The position numbers were made by a program, and so were the translations under genes. From positions 1 to 60,598 of the forward strand of contig NZ_JACIJF010000019.1 in NCBI RefSeq assembly GCF_014199255.1: DNA of 60,598 bases. The letters run 5' to 3'. Below the pieces are notes generated by a model. The model was given only the letters and a program-made list of their open reading frames with translations. It made no database searches and had not been told where the DNA came from. This DNA comes from Sphingomonas xinjiangensis (lineage in GTDB: Bacteria; Pseudomonadota; Alphaproteobacteria; Sphingomonadales; Sphingomonadaceae). Of this stretch, positions 37,564-46,923 are shown one piece after another (the stretch's first letter is position 1; every line of letters begins with the position of its first letter).

Positions 37564-39189
37564 TTAGAGCCCGCGACCGTCTATACGGACCACCGGCACA
37601 AAGCCGCCGATAGGTTTGCTCGGCAGAGTCAGGTGGAGGCCACGGGCATCGCGATGGTGGCGTACCGGCCCGCCGCCAAGAAACGTGACTTCCCCGACTT
37701 CGCCGTGCCACTTGCCACGGGCGAGCGAAGCGATGGTCACCGGGCCTTCGGGCCAGGCAAGCATCGCCGCGTAGAGCGCGCCCTTGTTGGTGGTGAAACG
37801 GATGTCCTGCGCCTTGAACGCCGAAGCGTTGCCTTCGTTCTGCATGCCCGGGGTGAGCACCGTGGGGCCTTCGCCATAGCGGTGCCATGGGCGCGAGCCA
37901 TAGATCGCTTCGCTGTTGATCGCGATCCAGCGAGCCATGCCGTCGAGGATCTTGTCCTCTTCGCTGTCGATCGATCCGTCGCCGCGCTGAGGCACCGAGA
38001 GCAGCAGGTTGCCGTTCTTCGACACGACGTCGCACAGGCGCTGCATCACCATTTCAGCGGTCTTGTAGCTGCGATCGTTCAGCCGCGCGACATTGTAGAA
38101 CCAATCGCCGATGCAGGTGTCGGTTTGCCAGGGCTCATCCCACAGCCGATCGGTGAAGCCGCGCTCGACATCCTGCACGACGCCGAACCGCTCATGCGGC
38201 TTCAGCTGCTTGGCGGTAAGCACCACGTCAATCTTGCCGTGCCACCGGATCGAGCGATTGTAGTAATCCGCCGCCGCTTCGAGCCCTACGGGACCGAAGG
38301 GCAGGCCGTAATCGTCGAAATAGACCATGTCGGGCCGGTACTTCTCGATCATGTCGGTCTGGCGCAGCAGCCAGTTAGTGACGAAGCGGGTATCGCCCGG
38401 TGGGCCGTGCTCGACCCATTGCCCGTTATTGGCGTCGTGCCACTTGTTCATCGCTTCGACGCTGTCGATGCCGTTCGGCATCACCGCGTGCGGGCCGGTG
38501 TACAGCTCCTGCGGATCCAGCCCATCCCACCACTGCCCGGCACCATCCCCCTTTCGCAGGCGGAAGGCGTCGTAGCGCTCGCCCTTATGGGGCCCAACCG
38601 GATCATAGCCATAGGCCGGCTGATACCAGTGCCAGGCATGCGCGACGTGATTGGAGATGCCGAACTTCAGCCCCGCCGCTCGCGCGGCCTTTGCCCAGAT
38701 GCCGACCACATCGCGCTTCGGCCCGACGCGAGTGGCGTTCCAAGCATGGTAGCGGCTGTCGTAACAGTCGAGATTGTCGTGATGGCAGCCCAGCGACATG
38801 AAGTATTTCGCGCCCGCCTTCACGAAGCGGCTCATCAGCGCCTCGGGGTCCCAGCGCTCGGCCTTCCACAGATTGTGGATGTCCTTCATCCCGAACTTGG
38901 ATGGATGGCCATAGGTCCGGACGTGATGCTCGTACATCGGGTGGCCCTGCATGTACATGAAGCGGCCATACCAGTCGCCTTGCTCGGGCACCGCCTGCGG
39001 TCCCCAATGCGACCAGATGCCGAGCTTGGCGTCGCGAAACCAGTCGGGATAGCGATAGTGGTCGACCAGCGAGGGCCAGTTCGCCTGCACCGGCCCACGT
39101 GCCTGGCCCATGGGGCTGGCCGCCCGGGCTGCCCGGGCTATGCCGGCCGCGGCAGCGCTAGCGAGGAAGGCGCGGCGTTCGATCTGCAT
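37564..39189 (-). CDS. GH29 alpha-L-fucosidase, Tat-exported
   Basis: 541 residues from the ATG at 39189, chosen because AAGGA lies 7 bases upstream; two earlier ATGs are in frame. A twin-arginine-type signal is seen (ERRAFLASAAAAG). The GH29 core carries WFRDAKLGIWSHWGPQAVPE, KYFMSLGCHHDNLDCYDS and a catalytic Asp in DMVYFDDYGLPFG, with GNLLLSVPQRGDGSID later. It removes terminal fucose from xyloglucan side chains. It is the last gene of the minus-strand arm of the xyloglucan locus, 10 bases after the SGNH remnant. No deletion or missing key residue seen. Confidence 0.92.
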   Translation of the reverse strand: MQIERRAFLASAAAAGIARAARAASPMGQARGPVQANWPSLVDHYRYPDWFRDAKLGIWSHWGPQAVPEQGDWYGRFMYMQGHPMYEHHVRTYGHPSKFGMKDIHNLWKAERWDPEALMSRFVKAGAKYFMSLGCHHDNLDCYDSRYHAWNATRVGPKRDVVGIWAKAARAAGLKFGISNHVAHAWHWYQPAYGYDPVGPHKGERYDAFRLRKGDGAGQWWDGLDPQELYTGPHAVMPNGIDSVEAMNKWHDANNGQWVEHGPPGDTRFVTNWLLRQTDMIEKYRPDMVYFDDYGLPFGPVGLEAAADYYNRSIRWHGKIDVVLTAKQLKPHERFGVVQDVERGFTDRLWDEPWQTDTCIGDWFYNVARLNDRSYKTAEMVMQRLCDVVSKNGNLLLSVPQRGDGSIDSEEDKILDGMARWIAINSEAIYGSRPWHRYGEGPTVLTPGMQNEGNASAFKAQDIRFTTNKGALYAAMLAWPEGPVTIASLARGKWHGEVGEVTFLGGGPVRHHRDARGLHLTLPSKPIGGFVPVVRIDGRGL

Positions 39190-39199
39190 GGGCATGTCC

Positions 39200-39931
39200 T
39201 TACTTACTGAGCGTCTTGGCAATGGCGGCGACTGCCAGCGGCCGCATTACCGCATAGCTCGGTGCGGTGGGATGCATGCCGTCGCTGGACAGCCCCGGTT
39301 CAATCGCGCCGCCCGGCTGCGCCGTCGCGGCATGATAGCCGACAAAGGTGAAGCCATTCGCCTGCGCATAGCTGCGTGCCCAAGCGTTCGACGCCGAGAT
39401 CTTCGGCACCGGCCGCTCGTCCTTGGCACAGGGGAACGCGCCGGCGGGCGGGATGGAGGCGAGGATCACCTTAATACTGTTTGCGCGGGCGATTTCGTTG
39501 GTGCCGGCCATGATGTGCACCGCGCGCCGTTTCAGCTCGAGCACGTTCTGGCGGAAGCGGACCAGCATCCGCGGCGTGGTCTGCCCGCTAATGCCGCGAT
39601 AGACCAGGCCGACCACGAAGAAGCCCCCATCCAAGTTGATCCAACCTCCGGTGATGGGACCGCCCATGAAGACGATGCGGACCTTCTGGGCCTTCACCTC
39701 GGCATTCTGGTCGCGATAGCGGCAAAGCTGCCCGAAATCGCGCGTGAGCACTTGAGGGTTCCACATCTACCAGCCTCCATCACCACCGGCCGGCGGCGAA
39801 TGGCTGGGGCAGGGATCTGCGACAATGCCGACGGGATCCGTGGCGTAGGGTTCACCCGGGACCATGTTCTGCGCCGCGACAGGACCTGCGAGCGTCAGAA
39901 GCGCCCTCCAGGGGACGTATTGTCGTGTCAT
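39200..39931 (-). pseudogene. SGNH/GDSL acetylesterase, inactivated
   Basis: Starting at ATG 39931 there is a signal peptide (RALLTLAGPVAAQ) and PGEPYATDPVGIVADP, then an in-frame TAG at 39767. The same frame continues MWNPQVLTRDFGQLCRYRD and goes on to the SGNH core. The GDSI nucleophile motif is GGPITGGW here, so the catalytic Ser and the neighbouring Asp are both changed. About 24 residues between AGTNEIA and NSIKVILASIPP, including the usual GNTGP stretch, are missing. The final SSDGMHPT block with Asp and His is intact. Related esterases in such loci remove acetyl groups from xyloglucan. The frame 39200-39766 alone would be an N-terminally truncated protein. Confidence 0.8.
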
Positions 39932-40058
39932 GGTATCGCTCTCCTGAACCTCGCGCGTCGCTCGCATAACGGTATCTGGGGCACTGTAAGTCGAACGAAC
40001 TTTGCTGAAAGCCGTATTCATGAATTAGCGCGAGAGCATGTCGGAGGCGAGCCGCGGC

Positions 40059-42245
40059 TCATGGCCGTTCGTCGCCGTAGATTACGCCGCGTCCGTCCGT
40101 GCCGATGTAAACGCGTCCGTAGAGACGCGGGTCTCCTGAGATCACCCGCAAGCGGTTGCCCCATCGATGCGCATCGTCGTTGATGCGCTGCCAGCGCGCA
40201 CCGTCGATGTTTCGCCAGATCGCAGTGACTCCGTCGCGCGCCGCCACGGCGTAGATCGCTGGCTGGCCTTGTACCCTGCCGCGCCCCAAGCCGAACAAGG
40301 CGATGTCGAGATCGGCGGAGATTCGAGCGAAGCGATCGCCGCCGTCCCTGCTGCGGTAGAGTGCGCCGGCGCATCGAAGAAACAGGTCGCCGGCGGCGAA
40401 CGGTGAAGCGAGCAGTGCGGCCTGGCTTTCGCGGTTGCGCGGGCGGCTCGCTCCCAGATTGTCGCAAACTCCATGCGCGGGCGCCGCCTTGAAGTGGAGA
40501 CCTCCATCGATGCTCCGCATCAGCCTGTTGGCGCTATAGTCGATCGCCCAGGCGCGGCGCGGGTCCAGCTTGTCGGCGGTCACGCGGGCGTTCGCCGGCA
40601 GCCCGGATATCTCAATCCAATGCGCACCTTGATCGCGTGAAAGCAACGGCCGTTCCGCGGCGACATAGAAGCGGGTGCCGTCCGCCGAAACGCTGATTGG
40701 GGCGCGGCCATTTTCTTCCAGCGAGCTGCCGTCGCCGCGCCAATGGGGGGTGCGAAGCGGGCGCCAATGCTGGCCACCATCCTGCGACCAGCCGAGGCCG
40801 CCCTCCAAATGCTGTTCGGCGTGAACATTGCCGCTGCGCACGAGGACGCGCGGCGTCGCGCCCGCATAATCGAGCGTGTTGGTGTTGGTGTTGCGCGGGT
40901 TGAGGTGCATGCCCGGTGGCGACTTGGCGAGATCGTTATGCACGAAGCCCCCCAGGTCGCCGAAGCCAGTGACGAGGTGTGCGCCGCCGGTGGGGCTGGT
41001 GAGGGTGATGATCGCGGTCTGCTCGATCCCCTTCACCCAGGGCGACCAGTTTAGCCGCGCGCGCGGCGCGTCGCGGGTGACGTAGACGGTGGCGCCGGTG
41101 GTGTAGGCAAGCCGCGTCGGCGCAAACGGATCGAGCGCGAGGCCGGCGATCCAATGGCCGAACTCCGCCTCCGCTCTGCCCCACTTGAGGAAGGGGCTGA
41201 TGCGAGTGTCGCGGCGGCTGGCCGGGCCGAGGTCGCGCCAATGCGCTCCGCCATCGAGCGAGCGCCAGATGGTGTCGCCTGGCTGCCAGCGGTTGAAGGT
41301 GGAGACATAGACCATGCCGCTGCGGTGCGGGTCCGCGGTCACGCCGATATAGCCGCCCTCCGGTGCGTCAGGTCCTTTTTGTGGCGTGACGTCGCGGAAG
41401 CCTTCGGCATCAAGTGCCCAGACGGCGCCGCGCAGCACGCCGTTGGGACCAATGGCATCGGCATAGGTGACGTAGAGCGTGCCCGCGCCGTCGAGCGCGG
41501 CCTTTATCGGGAGCAGCTCGGCAGGGCCGCCCGCGACGCGTGTCCAAATGCGTCCTGAATCGGCTGACTGGTAGAGGCCCTGCACGCCCTTGTCAGCGAC
41601 CGAGGCGAAGAGGCGGGTGGAACCCGGGCGCGGATCGAACAACACGAAGCCGACGCCGCCATGGGTGGTGCGTGGGGCGGGGAGTCTGGCACCGGCATAG
41701 GGGAAGGCGGCGACTCTAGCCCAATGCGCTCCGGCATCGTCGCTCCGCCACAGGCCGTCATGGCGCGAGCCGAAGAAAAGCGTGTCCGAGCGATGCGGGT
41801 CGATGGCGAGCCGCTCGCCAAGGCCGCGGCCGTCTTCGTTGCCGCCCATCTTGAACGGCACGGGGAAGGTTGCCCAATTGGTGCCGCGGTCATCCGAGCG
41901 GAGGATGGCGGAGGCACCGCGGGCGTGCATACCCACCGCGGCATAGACGCGGTTCGGCTTGAGGGGGTCTGCGGCGATGCTTTCGACGCCATAGAAGCTG
42001 CTCTCGCCAAAGCCGTCCATCAGCGGCACCCAGCGGCCGGCGCTATCCTCCCAGCGATAGGCTCCGCCCATGTCGGTGCGCAGATAGGCGATGCCGGGCG
42101 CGGCGGGGCTGAACACGATGCCAGGCGCGAAGCCGCCGGCCCCAACCACGACGTTTTGCCAGCGATAGGGAACTGGACCGGACGCAGGCGCGGCGCCCAG
42201 GGCGGACAATGCCAGCGTTGCGGCGAGAACGCGAAGGGGGCGCAT
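40059..42245 (-). CDS. GH74 endo-xyloglucanase
   Basis: 728 residues from ATG 42245, which is one base after the halogenase stop (TGACATG), so the two are translationally coupled; open codons upstream belong to the halogenase in another frame. Signal peptide RPLRVLAATLALSALGAAPAS. The two seven-bladed propeller pattern of GH74 is clear: YLRTDMGGAYRWEDS, GGNEDGRGLGERLAIDPH, LFFGSRHDGLWRSDDAGAHW and the C-terminal GRVYIGTDGRGVIYGD. GH74 enzymes cut the xyloglucan backbone internally. It is exported and should act first, releasing oligosaccharides for the TonB receptor encoded divergently. Confidence 0.93.
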   Translation of the reverse strand: MRPLRVLAATLALSALGAAPASGPVPYRWQNVVVGAGGFAPGIVFSPAAPGIAYLRTDMGGAYRWEDSAGRWVPLMDGFGESSFYGVESIAADPLKPNRVYAAVGMHARGASAILRSDDRGTNWATFPVPFKMGGNEDGRGLGERLAIDPHRSDTLFFGSRHDGLWRSDDAGAHWARVAAFPYAGARLPAPRTTHGGVGFVLFDPRPGSTRLFASVADKGVQGLYQSADSGRIWTRVAGGPAELLPIKAALDGAGTLYVTYADAIGPNGVLRGAVWALDAEGFRDVTPQKGPDAPEGGYIGVTADPHRSGMVYVSTFNRWQPGDTIWRSLDGGAHWRDLGPASRRDTRISPFLKWGRAEAEFGHWIAGLALDPFAPTRLAYTTGATVYVTRDAPRARLNWSPWVKGIEQTAIITLTSPTGGAHLVTGFGDLGGFVHNDLAKSPPGMHLNPRNTNTNTLDYAGATPRVLVRSGNVHAEQHLEGGLGWSQDGGQHWRPLRTPHWRGDGSSLEENGRAPISVSADGTRFYVAAERPLLSRDQGAHWIEISGLPANARVTADKLDPRRAWAIDYSANRLMRSIDGGLHFKAAPAHGVCDNLGASRPRNRESQAALLASPFAAGDLFLRCAGALYRSRDGGDRFARISADLDIALFGLGRGRVQGQPAIYAVAARDGVTAIWRNIDGARWQRINDDAHRWGNRLRVISGDPRLYGRVYIGTDGRGVIYGDERP

Positions 42246-42246
42246 G

Positions 42247-43767
42247 TCAGGTCCGGACAGGTTGGGCGGCGCAATGCCGGGCGATGAAATCGGCATGGGT
42301 CGGCATGGCTCCCGCGCCGCGCAGCAGCGTTTCGCGCATACGGTCCATCGTGGAGTGCAGTTTGTCGAACGGCACCGCGTCGGCCATCGGGTCATACCCC
42401 TCAGGCTCAACGCCTTGCCCCTCAAATACCGCCTGCCAACTGGTGGCGGTGAACAGCTCGTCGTCGAGGCGGAAAGAGCGGCCGCGGCTGCGGTACAGCT
42501 CGATCTTGTCGGCAAGCGTGTCCGGGATCGGCATGGTCCGGCATTCGTCCCAGAACGGCGAGCCATGCCGCCGATTGGCGACATAGTGCAGGATCAGGAA
42601 ATCGCGGATGCGCTCATATTCGGTGGCCGTGACGCGGTTGTAGTGATCGATGTCGGGCTGGGCGAAGCCGGTGTCGGGGAACATCGTCATCAGCTTGGTG
42701 ACCGCGGTCTGGATCAAGTGGATGCTGGTGGATTCCAGCGGCTCCATGAAGCCGCTCGCCAGTCCCAGCGCGACGACGTTCTTGTTCCAGAACTTGCGGC
42801 GCTTGCCGGTGGTGAAGCGCAGCAGGCGCGGATCGGCCAGCGGTGCGCCTTCGAGATTGCCCAGCAGCGTGGCGATCGCCTGATCGTCGCTGACATGGTC
42901 GCTGCAATAGACATACCCGTTGCCGGTGCGGTGCTGAAGCGGGATGCGCCATTGCCAGCCGGCCTCGCGCGCTGTGGAGCGGGTGAACGGTGAGGGCGGG
43001 CCGACATTCCCGGACGGCACGGCGACGGCCCGGTCGCAGCGCAGCCAATGGCTCCAGTCCTCATACCCGGTCTTGAGCAGCTGTTCGATCAGAACGCCGC
43101 GAAAGCCCGAACAGTCGATGAAGAACTGCGCGTCCAGCCTGCGCCCATCGTCGAGCAGCACCGCTTCCACGAACCCACGATCGTCGAGCACGCCGTCGAC
43201 GATCTTTCCTTCATGCCGGATGACGCCGCGTTCCTCGGCGTACTCACGCAGGTATCGCGCATAGAGCCCCGCATCGAAATGGAAGGCGTAGGCGATCTTG
43301 GACAGGACGTTGCGGGGGTTGGCATCGGGCCGCATGAACTTGCCGGCCTTGGCTGCGAGAGTCGAGAGGCTGTACTCCTCCAGCGTCCCCGCCGTCTCGC
43401 CGAGTTCGTGCCGCAGGCGCCGCCAGTAATGGACGAAGTCGACATGACCGACGTCCGCGCCATAATTTCCGAAGGGGTGGAAATAGCGGGTGCCTTGCGC
43501 CTTCCAGTCGATGAACTCGATGCCCAGCTTGAACGTCCCCTGAGTACGGCGGACGAATTCGTCCTCGTCCAGGCCGAGCACCCGATTGAGGTCCATGATC
43601 GGCGGAATGGTCGCTTCGCCGACCCCTACCGTCCCGATGTCGTCGGACTCCACTAGGTGGATCTCGCATTCCTGCCACTGGAGCAACTGAGCGAAGCTGG
43701 CGGCGGCGATCCAGCCGGCGGTGCCGCCGCCGACAATGAGCAGCTTGTTGATCGGCGCGACGCCCAA
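42247..43767 (-). CDS. flavin-dependent tryptophan halogenase-family protein
   Basis: 506 residues from a TTG start at 43767, supported by AAGGAGAGGA 7 bases before it; the longer open frame upstream lies in the promoter region. FAD-binding LLIVGGGTAGW (9-19), a VGVGEATIPPI motif, the active-site Lys80 in GTFKLGIEF and the halogenase signature WQWRIP are all visible. Such genes are common beside TonB receptors in sphingomonads, Caulobacter and Xanthomonas carbohydrate loci, where no halogenated product has been shown. It is first in the minus-strand operon before GH74. Cytoplasmic, no signal peptide. Substrate unknown. Confidence 0.88.
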   Translation of the reverse strand: MGVAPINKLLIVGGGTAGWIAAASFAQLLQWQECEIHLVESDDIGTVGVGEATIPPIMDLNRVLGLDEDEFVRRTQGTFKLGIEFIDWKAQGTRYFHPFGNYGADVGHVDFVHYWRRLRHELGETAGTLEEYSLSTLAAKAGKFMRPDANPRNVLSKIAYAFHFDAGLYARYLREYAEERGVIRHEGKIVDGVLDDRGFVEAVLLDDGRRLDAQFFIDCSGFRGVLIEQLLKTGYEDWSHWLRCDRAVAVPSGNVGPPSPFTRSTAREAGWQWRIPLQHRTGNGYVYCSDHVSDDQAIATLLGNLEGAPLADPRLLRFTTGKRRKFWNKNVVALGLASGFMEPLESTSIHLIQTAVTKLMTMFPDTGFAQPDIDHYNRVTATEYERIRDFLILHYVANRRHGSPFWDECRTMPIPDTLADKIELYRSRGRSFRLDDELFTATSWQAVFEGQGVEPEGYDPMADAVPFDKLHSTMDRMRETLLRGAGAMPTHADFIARHCAAQPVRT

Positions 43768-43862
43768 TGATCCTCTCCTTTCGTCGTGGTTGTGCCCAGC
43801 GCCACCTGCGCCGTCAATTTTCATATTTGTGTCTGTTTTTTGTAGACGGCTTTTTTTGTGCA

Positions 43863-43876
43863 TGTTAGCGCTCCCC
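43863..43876. promoter_or_regulatory. candidate LacI-type operator in the divergent promoter region
   Basis: TGTTAGCGCTCCCC fits 11 of 14 positions of the palindrome TGTTAGCGCTAACA used by LacI-family regulators of sugar loci in related bacteria. It lies in the 274-bp gap between the divergent halogenase and TonB receptor genes (43768-44041), which must hold both promoters. No LacI gene is in the window. Confidence 0.3.
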
Positions 43877-44041
43877 TTAACCCAGCTTTCCGCTGCTGCA
43901 CGTCGTCGTGCTGAGAGAGAAAGCGGGCAGGAGAGGCGAGCACCTGATAGCGGCCGCACGCGCAAGGCCGCTCGTTTCTCTTTCAATCTGTCTCCGGACC
44001 TGCCGACCGCGGCGGGCCTGAGCACTGGGGAGGGTTAGCTC

Positions 44042-46873
44042 ATGATCGGCTCCGTTGCCGCTACCGACACTGTTTCGATGAACACCGCGCTTCGCCGCGC
44101 GCTGATGCTGGGCGTTTCGACGCTCTCGCTTGGGCTGTCACCCGCTGCATGGGCGCAGGACGTCCCGTCGCAGACCGGGCAAGCCGCGGAAGAAGCTGCT
44201 GGCGAAGAGCAGGACATCGTCGTCACGGGGCTTCGCGCGTCGCTCCAGTCCGCGCAGGCGATCAAGCAGAATGCCGACCAGTTCGTCGACTCGATCACCG
44301 CGATCGACATCGGCAAATTGCCTGACAAGAACGTCGCTGAAACGCTGCAGCGCATTTCCGGTATTCAGATCACCCGCAACCGCGGCGAAGGCTCCGGCAT
44401 TGCGATCCGCGGTCTCACCCAGGTGCGGACCGAGATCAACGGCCGCGACGCGTTCAGTGGCTCGGGCGGCCGCTCGCTGAGCTTCGAGGATGTGCCCTCG
44501 GAGCTGCTCGCCGGCGTGGACGTCTACAAGAACCCCTCGGCCGAGTTGATCGAGGGTGGCATCGGCGGCACCGTGAACCTGCGTACGCGCATGCCGTTCG
44601 ATGAGCGCGGCAATGACTGGCTGGTCGCAGTCACCATGGGCGCCAACAACTACGACCTGGTCGACGACACCAAGTTCAATGCCTCGGGCCTGGTCAGCAA
44701 GCGCTGGAACACCGGGATCGGCGACATCGGCATCCTGTTCGATGCATCCTATTTCGGTGGGGCCTTTCGCACCGACGAACTGGTGGTCGAGCCGTATCGC
44801 AGCACGACCGCGATTGATGGCACCAGCCGTTCGGTCCCGGTGGGCGCCGGTATCGGCGTCACCTATGGCGAGCGCGAGCGCAAGGGGTATTACGGTGCGC
44901 TGCAATGGGCACCGAACGAAGATCTTGAGTTCTACGCCACCGGCCTGCGCTCGGAATATTATATCGAGACGCCGAACTACACCTCGTTCGTCACCCGCGG
45001 TACCGACGCGATTGGCCTCGCCGGCCTTGCACCTTTGCCGGGCTTCCAATTCGACGAAGACGGCGTGTTCCAATCGGGTGGGTTCTCGGGCTTCATACCG
45101 GACTGGTCGATTGATCCCTACGACAACCGCAACCAGCTCAACGTCGCCAGCAACAGCCAGGTTTCGTACAACCAGAGCGCTACGACCGATTTCGCGGGTG
45201 GCATGAAGTGGAAGATCAACGATCGGCTGCGGCTGAACGTCGACCTTCAGTATGTGAAGGCAAACTTCGAGAACCGCAGCTATACGGCGTTTGCGCAGCG
45301 GGACCTCGCATCCTACGCCATCGGTCTGGCGGGTGACATGCCACAGATCACCTTTGGCGGCCTGCCCGGGTCTGCGCCGCTCAGCGCCATCAACACGTAC
45401 CGCGTGACCGCGCTGATGGATCGCAAAGAGAACAGCGACGCGGAGCAGAAGACCGCGCGCGCCGACCTCACCTGGGACTTCGAGGAAAGCTTTCTGAAGA
45501 GCATCTCGGTGGGTGGGCGCGTGACCGACCGCAGCGCGATCAACCGTGCCACGCCCTACAGCTGGTCGGGGGCGGTCGGCACCGCCGGGCTGGATGATTC
45601 GCGGTTCAACGCGATCAACAATCCGTACGCTGGCGACTTCTTCCACGGCGACAATACCAGCGTTGGCAACGTGCCGTTCGTCGGCATGTCGGTGCTGAAC
45701 GAAAGCAACGTAGCCGGGCTGTTCCAAAGCGTGGTCGGCCGCGGACTGACCGATTACGGCCCCCAGGACATCAACACGCAGGAAGAGCAGACCTATGCCG
45801 GCTATGTCATGGCGCGCTTCGAAGCAGGTCCGATCGACGGCAATATCGGCGTGCGGGTCATCAAGACGCATAGCGAAGCGCTCGGCAGCTTCCGCCTGAC
45901 CTACCGTCCGAACCTGTTGCCGGGTCCCGATCCGTTGACGGTCGATCAGGAGTTCAGTGGCGATCAGGACTATACCAAGGTCCTGCCCACGCTGAACGTG
46001 CGCGCGCACATCACCGACACGCTGCAAGCGCGCTTCGCGGCAGGCAAGGCCATGTCCCGGCCTGCCTTTTACGACCTCCGTGCGATCCGTTCGCTGTCGC
46101 TGAGCTACACCCAGGTTACCGACGCCGCCACTGGCGCGGTGCTCGGCTACCGGCAAAACGATAACCAGACCGGATCGGGCGGCAATCCGTTCCTCAAGCC
46201 CGAAGAGAGCAAGCAGCTCGACGCGGCACTTGAATGGTATGCCAAACCAGGCACGCTGCTGTACGGTACCGTGTTCTACAAGGACCTGACCAACTTCATC
46301 TACGACAGCGTCTTCCCGGTTACGTATGACGTTCCCGGTCAGGGCGCCGTGACGTTCCAGAACACCGGGCGGCTCAACGGCACCAATGGCTCAGTCAAGG
46401 GCTTCGAAATCGGTGGCAACACCTTCTTCGACTTCCTGCCGGGCGCACTGTCTGGCTTCGGTGTGCAGGCCAATCTGACCTATGCCGACTCCGATGCGCC
46501 GGGCAGCGGCGGCACGTTGCAGGATGGCGAGAGCGTCTCGACGCCGCTTCAGGGGCTTTCCAAGTGGAGCTACAACCTGATCGGCATGTACGAGAAGTAC
46601 GGCTTCACCGCACGTGCCGCGTATAACTGGCGCGACGACTATCTCGAGACGGTGGCGGGTAACGGCACCGGCGGCGTGCCGATCTACCGCAAGGCCTATG
46701 GCCAGCTCGACGCGTCGATCTCGTACGACTTCTCGCCAAAGGTGTCGCTGACGATCGATGCGGTGAACTTGCTGCGCCAGCGGCAGGAGAGCTACCAGAA
46801 TGTCGAGACCAACCCGCGCTTCATCCGTCTGGAAGATCGCCGGGTGGGCCTGACCTTCCGCATCCGCAACTAA
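44042..46873 (+). CDS. TonB-dependent receptor of the xyloglucan locus
   Basis: A complete 943-residue outer-membrane receptor. The signal peptide ends near SPAAWAQD. A TonB-box-like EEQDIVVTGLRASLQSA leads into the plug (IDIGKLPDKNVAETLQRIS to SAELIEGGIGGTVNLRT) and a barrel of ~22 strands ending RRVGLTFRIRN with C-terminal aromatic-type residues. It belongs to the large Caulobacter/Xanthomonas sugar-receptor group. GGGGAGGG lies 7 bases upstream of the ATG. It is the first gene of the plus-strand arm and should import xyloglucan oligosaccharides released by GH74. No STN domain, so it has no sigma-signalling role of its own. Confidence 0.93.
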   Translation: MIGSVAATDTVSMNTALRRALMLGVSTLSLGLSPAAWAQDVPSQTGQAAEEAAGEEQDIVVTGLRASLQSAQAIKQNADQFVDSITAIDIGKLPDKNVAETLQRISGIQITRNRGEGSGIAIRGLTQVRTEINGRDAFSGSGGRSLSFEDVPSELLAGVDVYKNPSAELIEGGIGGTVNLRTRMPFDERGNDWLVAVTMGANNYDLVDDTKFNASGLVSKRWNTGIGDIGILFDASYFGGAFRTDELVVEPYRSTTAIDGTSRSVPVGAGIGVTYGERERKGYYGALQWAPNEDLEFYATGLRSEYYIETPNYTSFVTRGTDAIGLAGLAPLPGFQFDEDGVFQSGGFSGFIPDWSIDPYDNRNQLNVASNSQVSYNQSATTDFAGGMKWKINDRLRLNVDLQYVKANFENRSYTAFAQRDLASYAIGLAGDMPQITFGGLPGSAPLSAINTYRVTALMDRKENSDAEQKTARADLTWDFEESFLKSISVGGRVTDRSAINRATPYSWSGAVGTAGLDDSRFNAINNPYAGDFFHGDNTSVGNVPFVGMSVLNESNVAGLFQSVVGRGLTDYGPQDINTQEEQTYAGYVMARFEAGPIDGNIGVRVIKTHSEALGSFRLTYRPNLLPGPDPLTVDQEFSGDQDYTKVLPTLNVRAHITDTLQARFAAGKAMSRPAFYDLRAIRSLSLSYTQVTDAATGAVLGYRQNDNQTGSGGNPFLKPEESKQLDAALEWYAKPGTLLYGTVFYKDLTNFIYDSVFPVTYDVPGQGAVTFQNTGRLNGTNGSVKGFEIGGNTFFDFLPGALSGFGVQANLTYADSDAPGSGGTLQDGESVSTPLQGLSKWSYNLIGMYEKYGFTARAAYNWRDDYLETVAGNGTGGVPIYRKAYGQLDASISYDFSPKVSLTIDAVNLLRQRQESYQNVETNPRFIRLEDRRVGLTFRIRN

Positions 46874-46878
46874 AAAAA

Positions 46879-46923
46879 GGCCGAGCCCAGTTGATGAAGT
46901 CCTTCTATCGCCTGGGCTCGGCC
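46879..46923. terminator. perfect 12-bp hairpin around the GH35 start, with antisense U-tract
   Basis: GGCCGAGCCCAG (46879-46890) pairs perfectly with CTGGGCTCGGCC (46912-46923); the 21-nt loop contains the TTG/ATG start codon of the GH35 gene. Seven A residues (46872-46878) precede it, so on the minus strand it reads as a hairpin followed by seven T: a strong intrinsic terminator for antisense transcription. On the plus strand only CTTCTTCCT follows. Confidence 0.7.

Noticed and set aside
37633..39210. Long plus-strand ORF opposite the fucosidase, and similar long ORFs at 22878-24104, 44138-46156 and 46870-48780 on the minus strand
   Set aside because: They are antisense to well-supported genes and result from GC-rich third positions; their products match no family.
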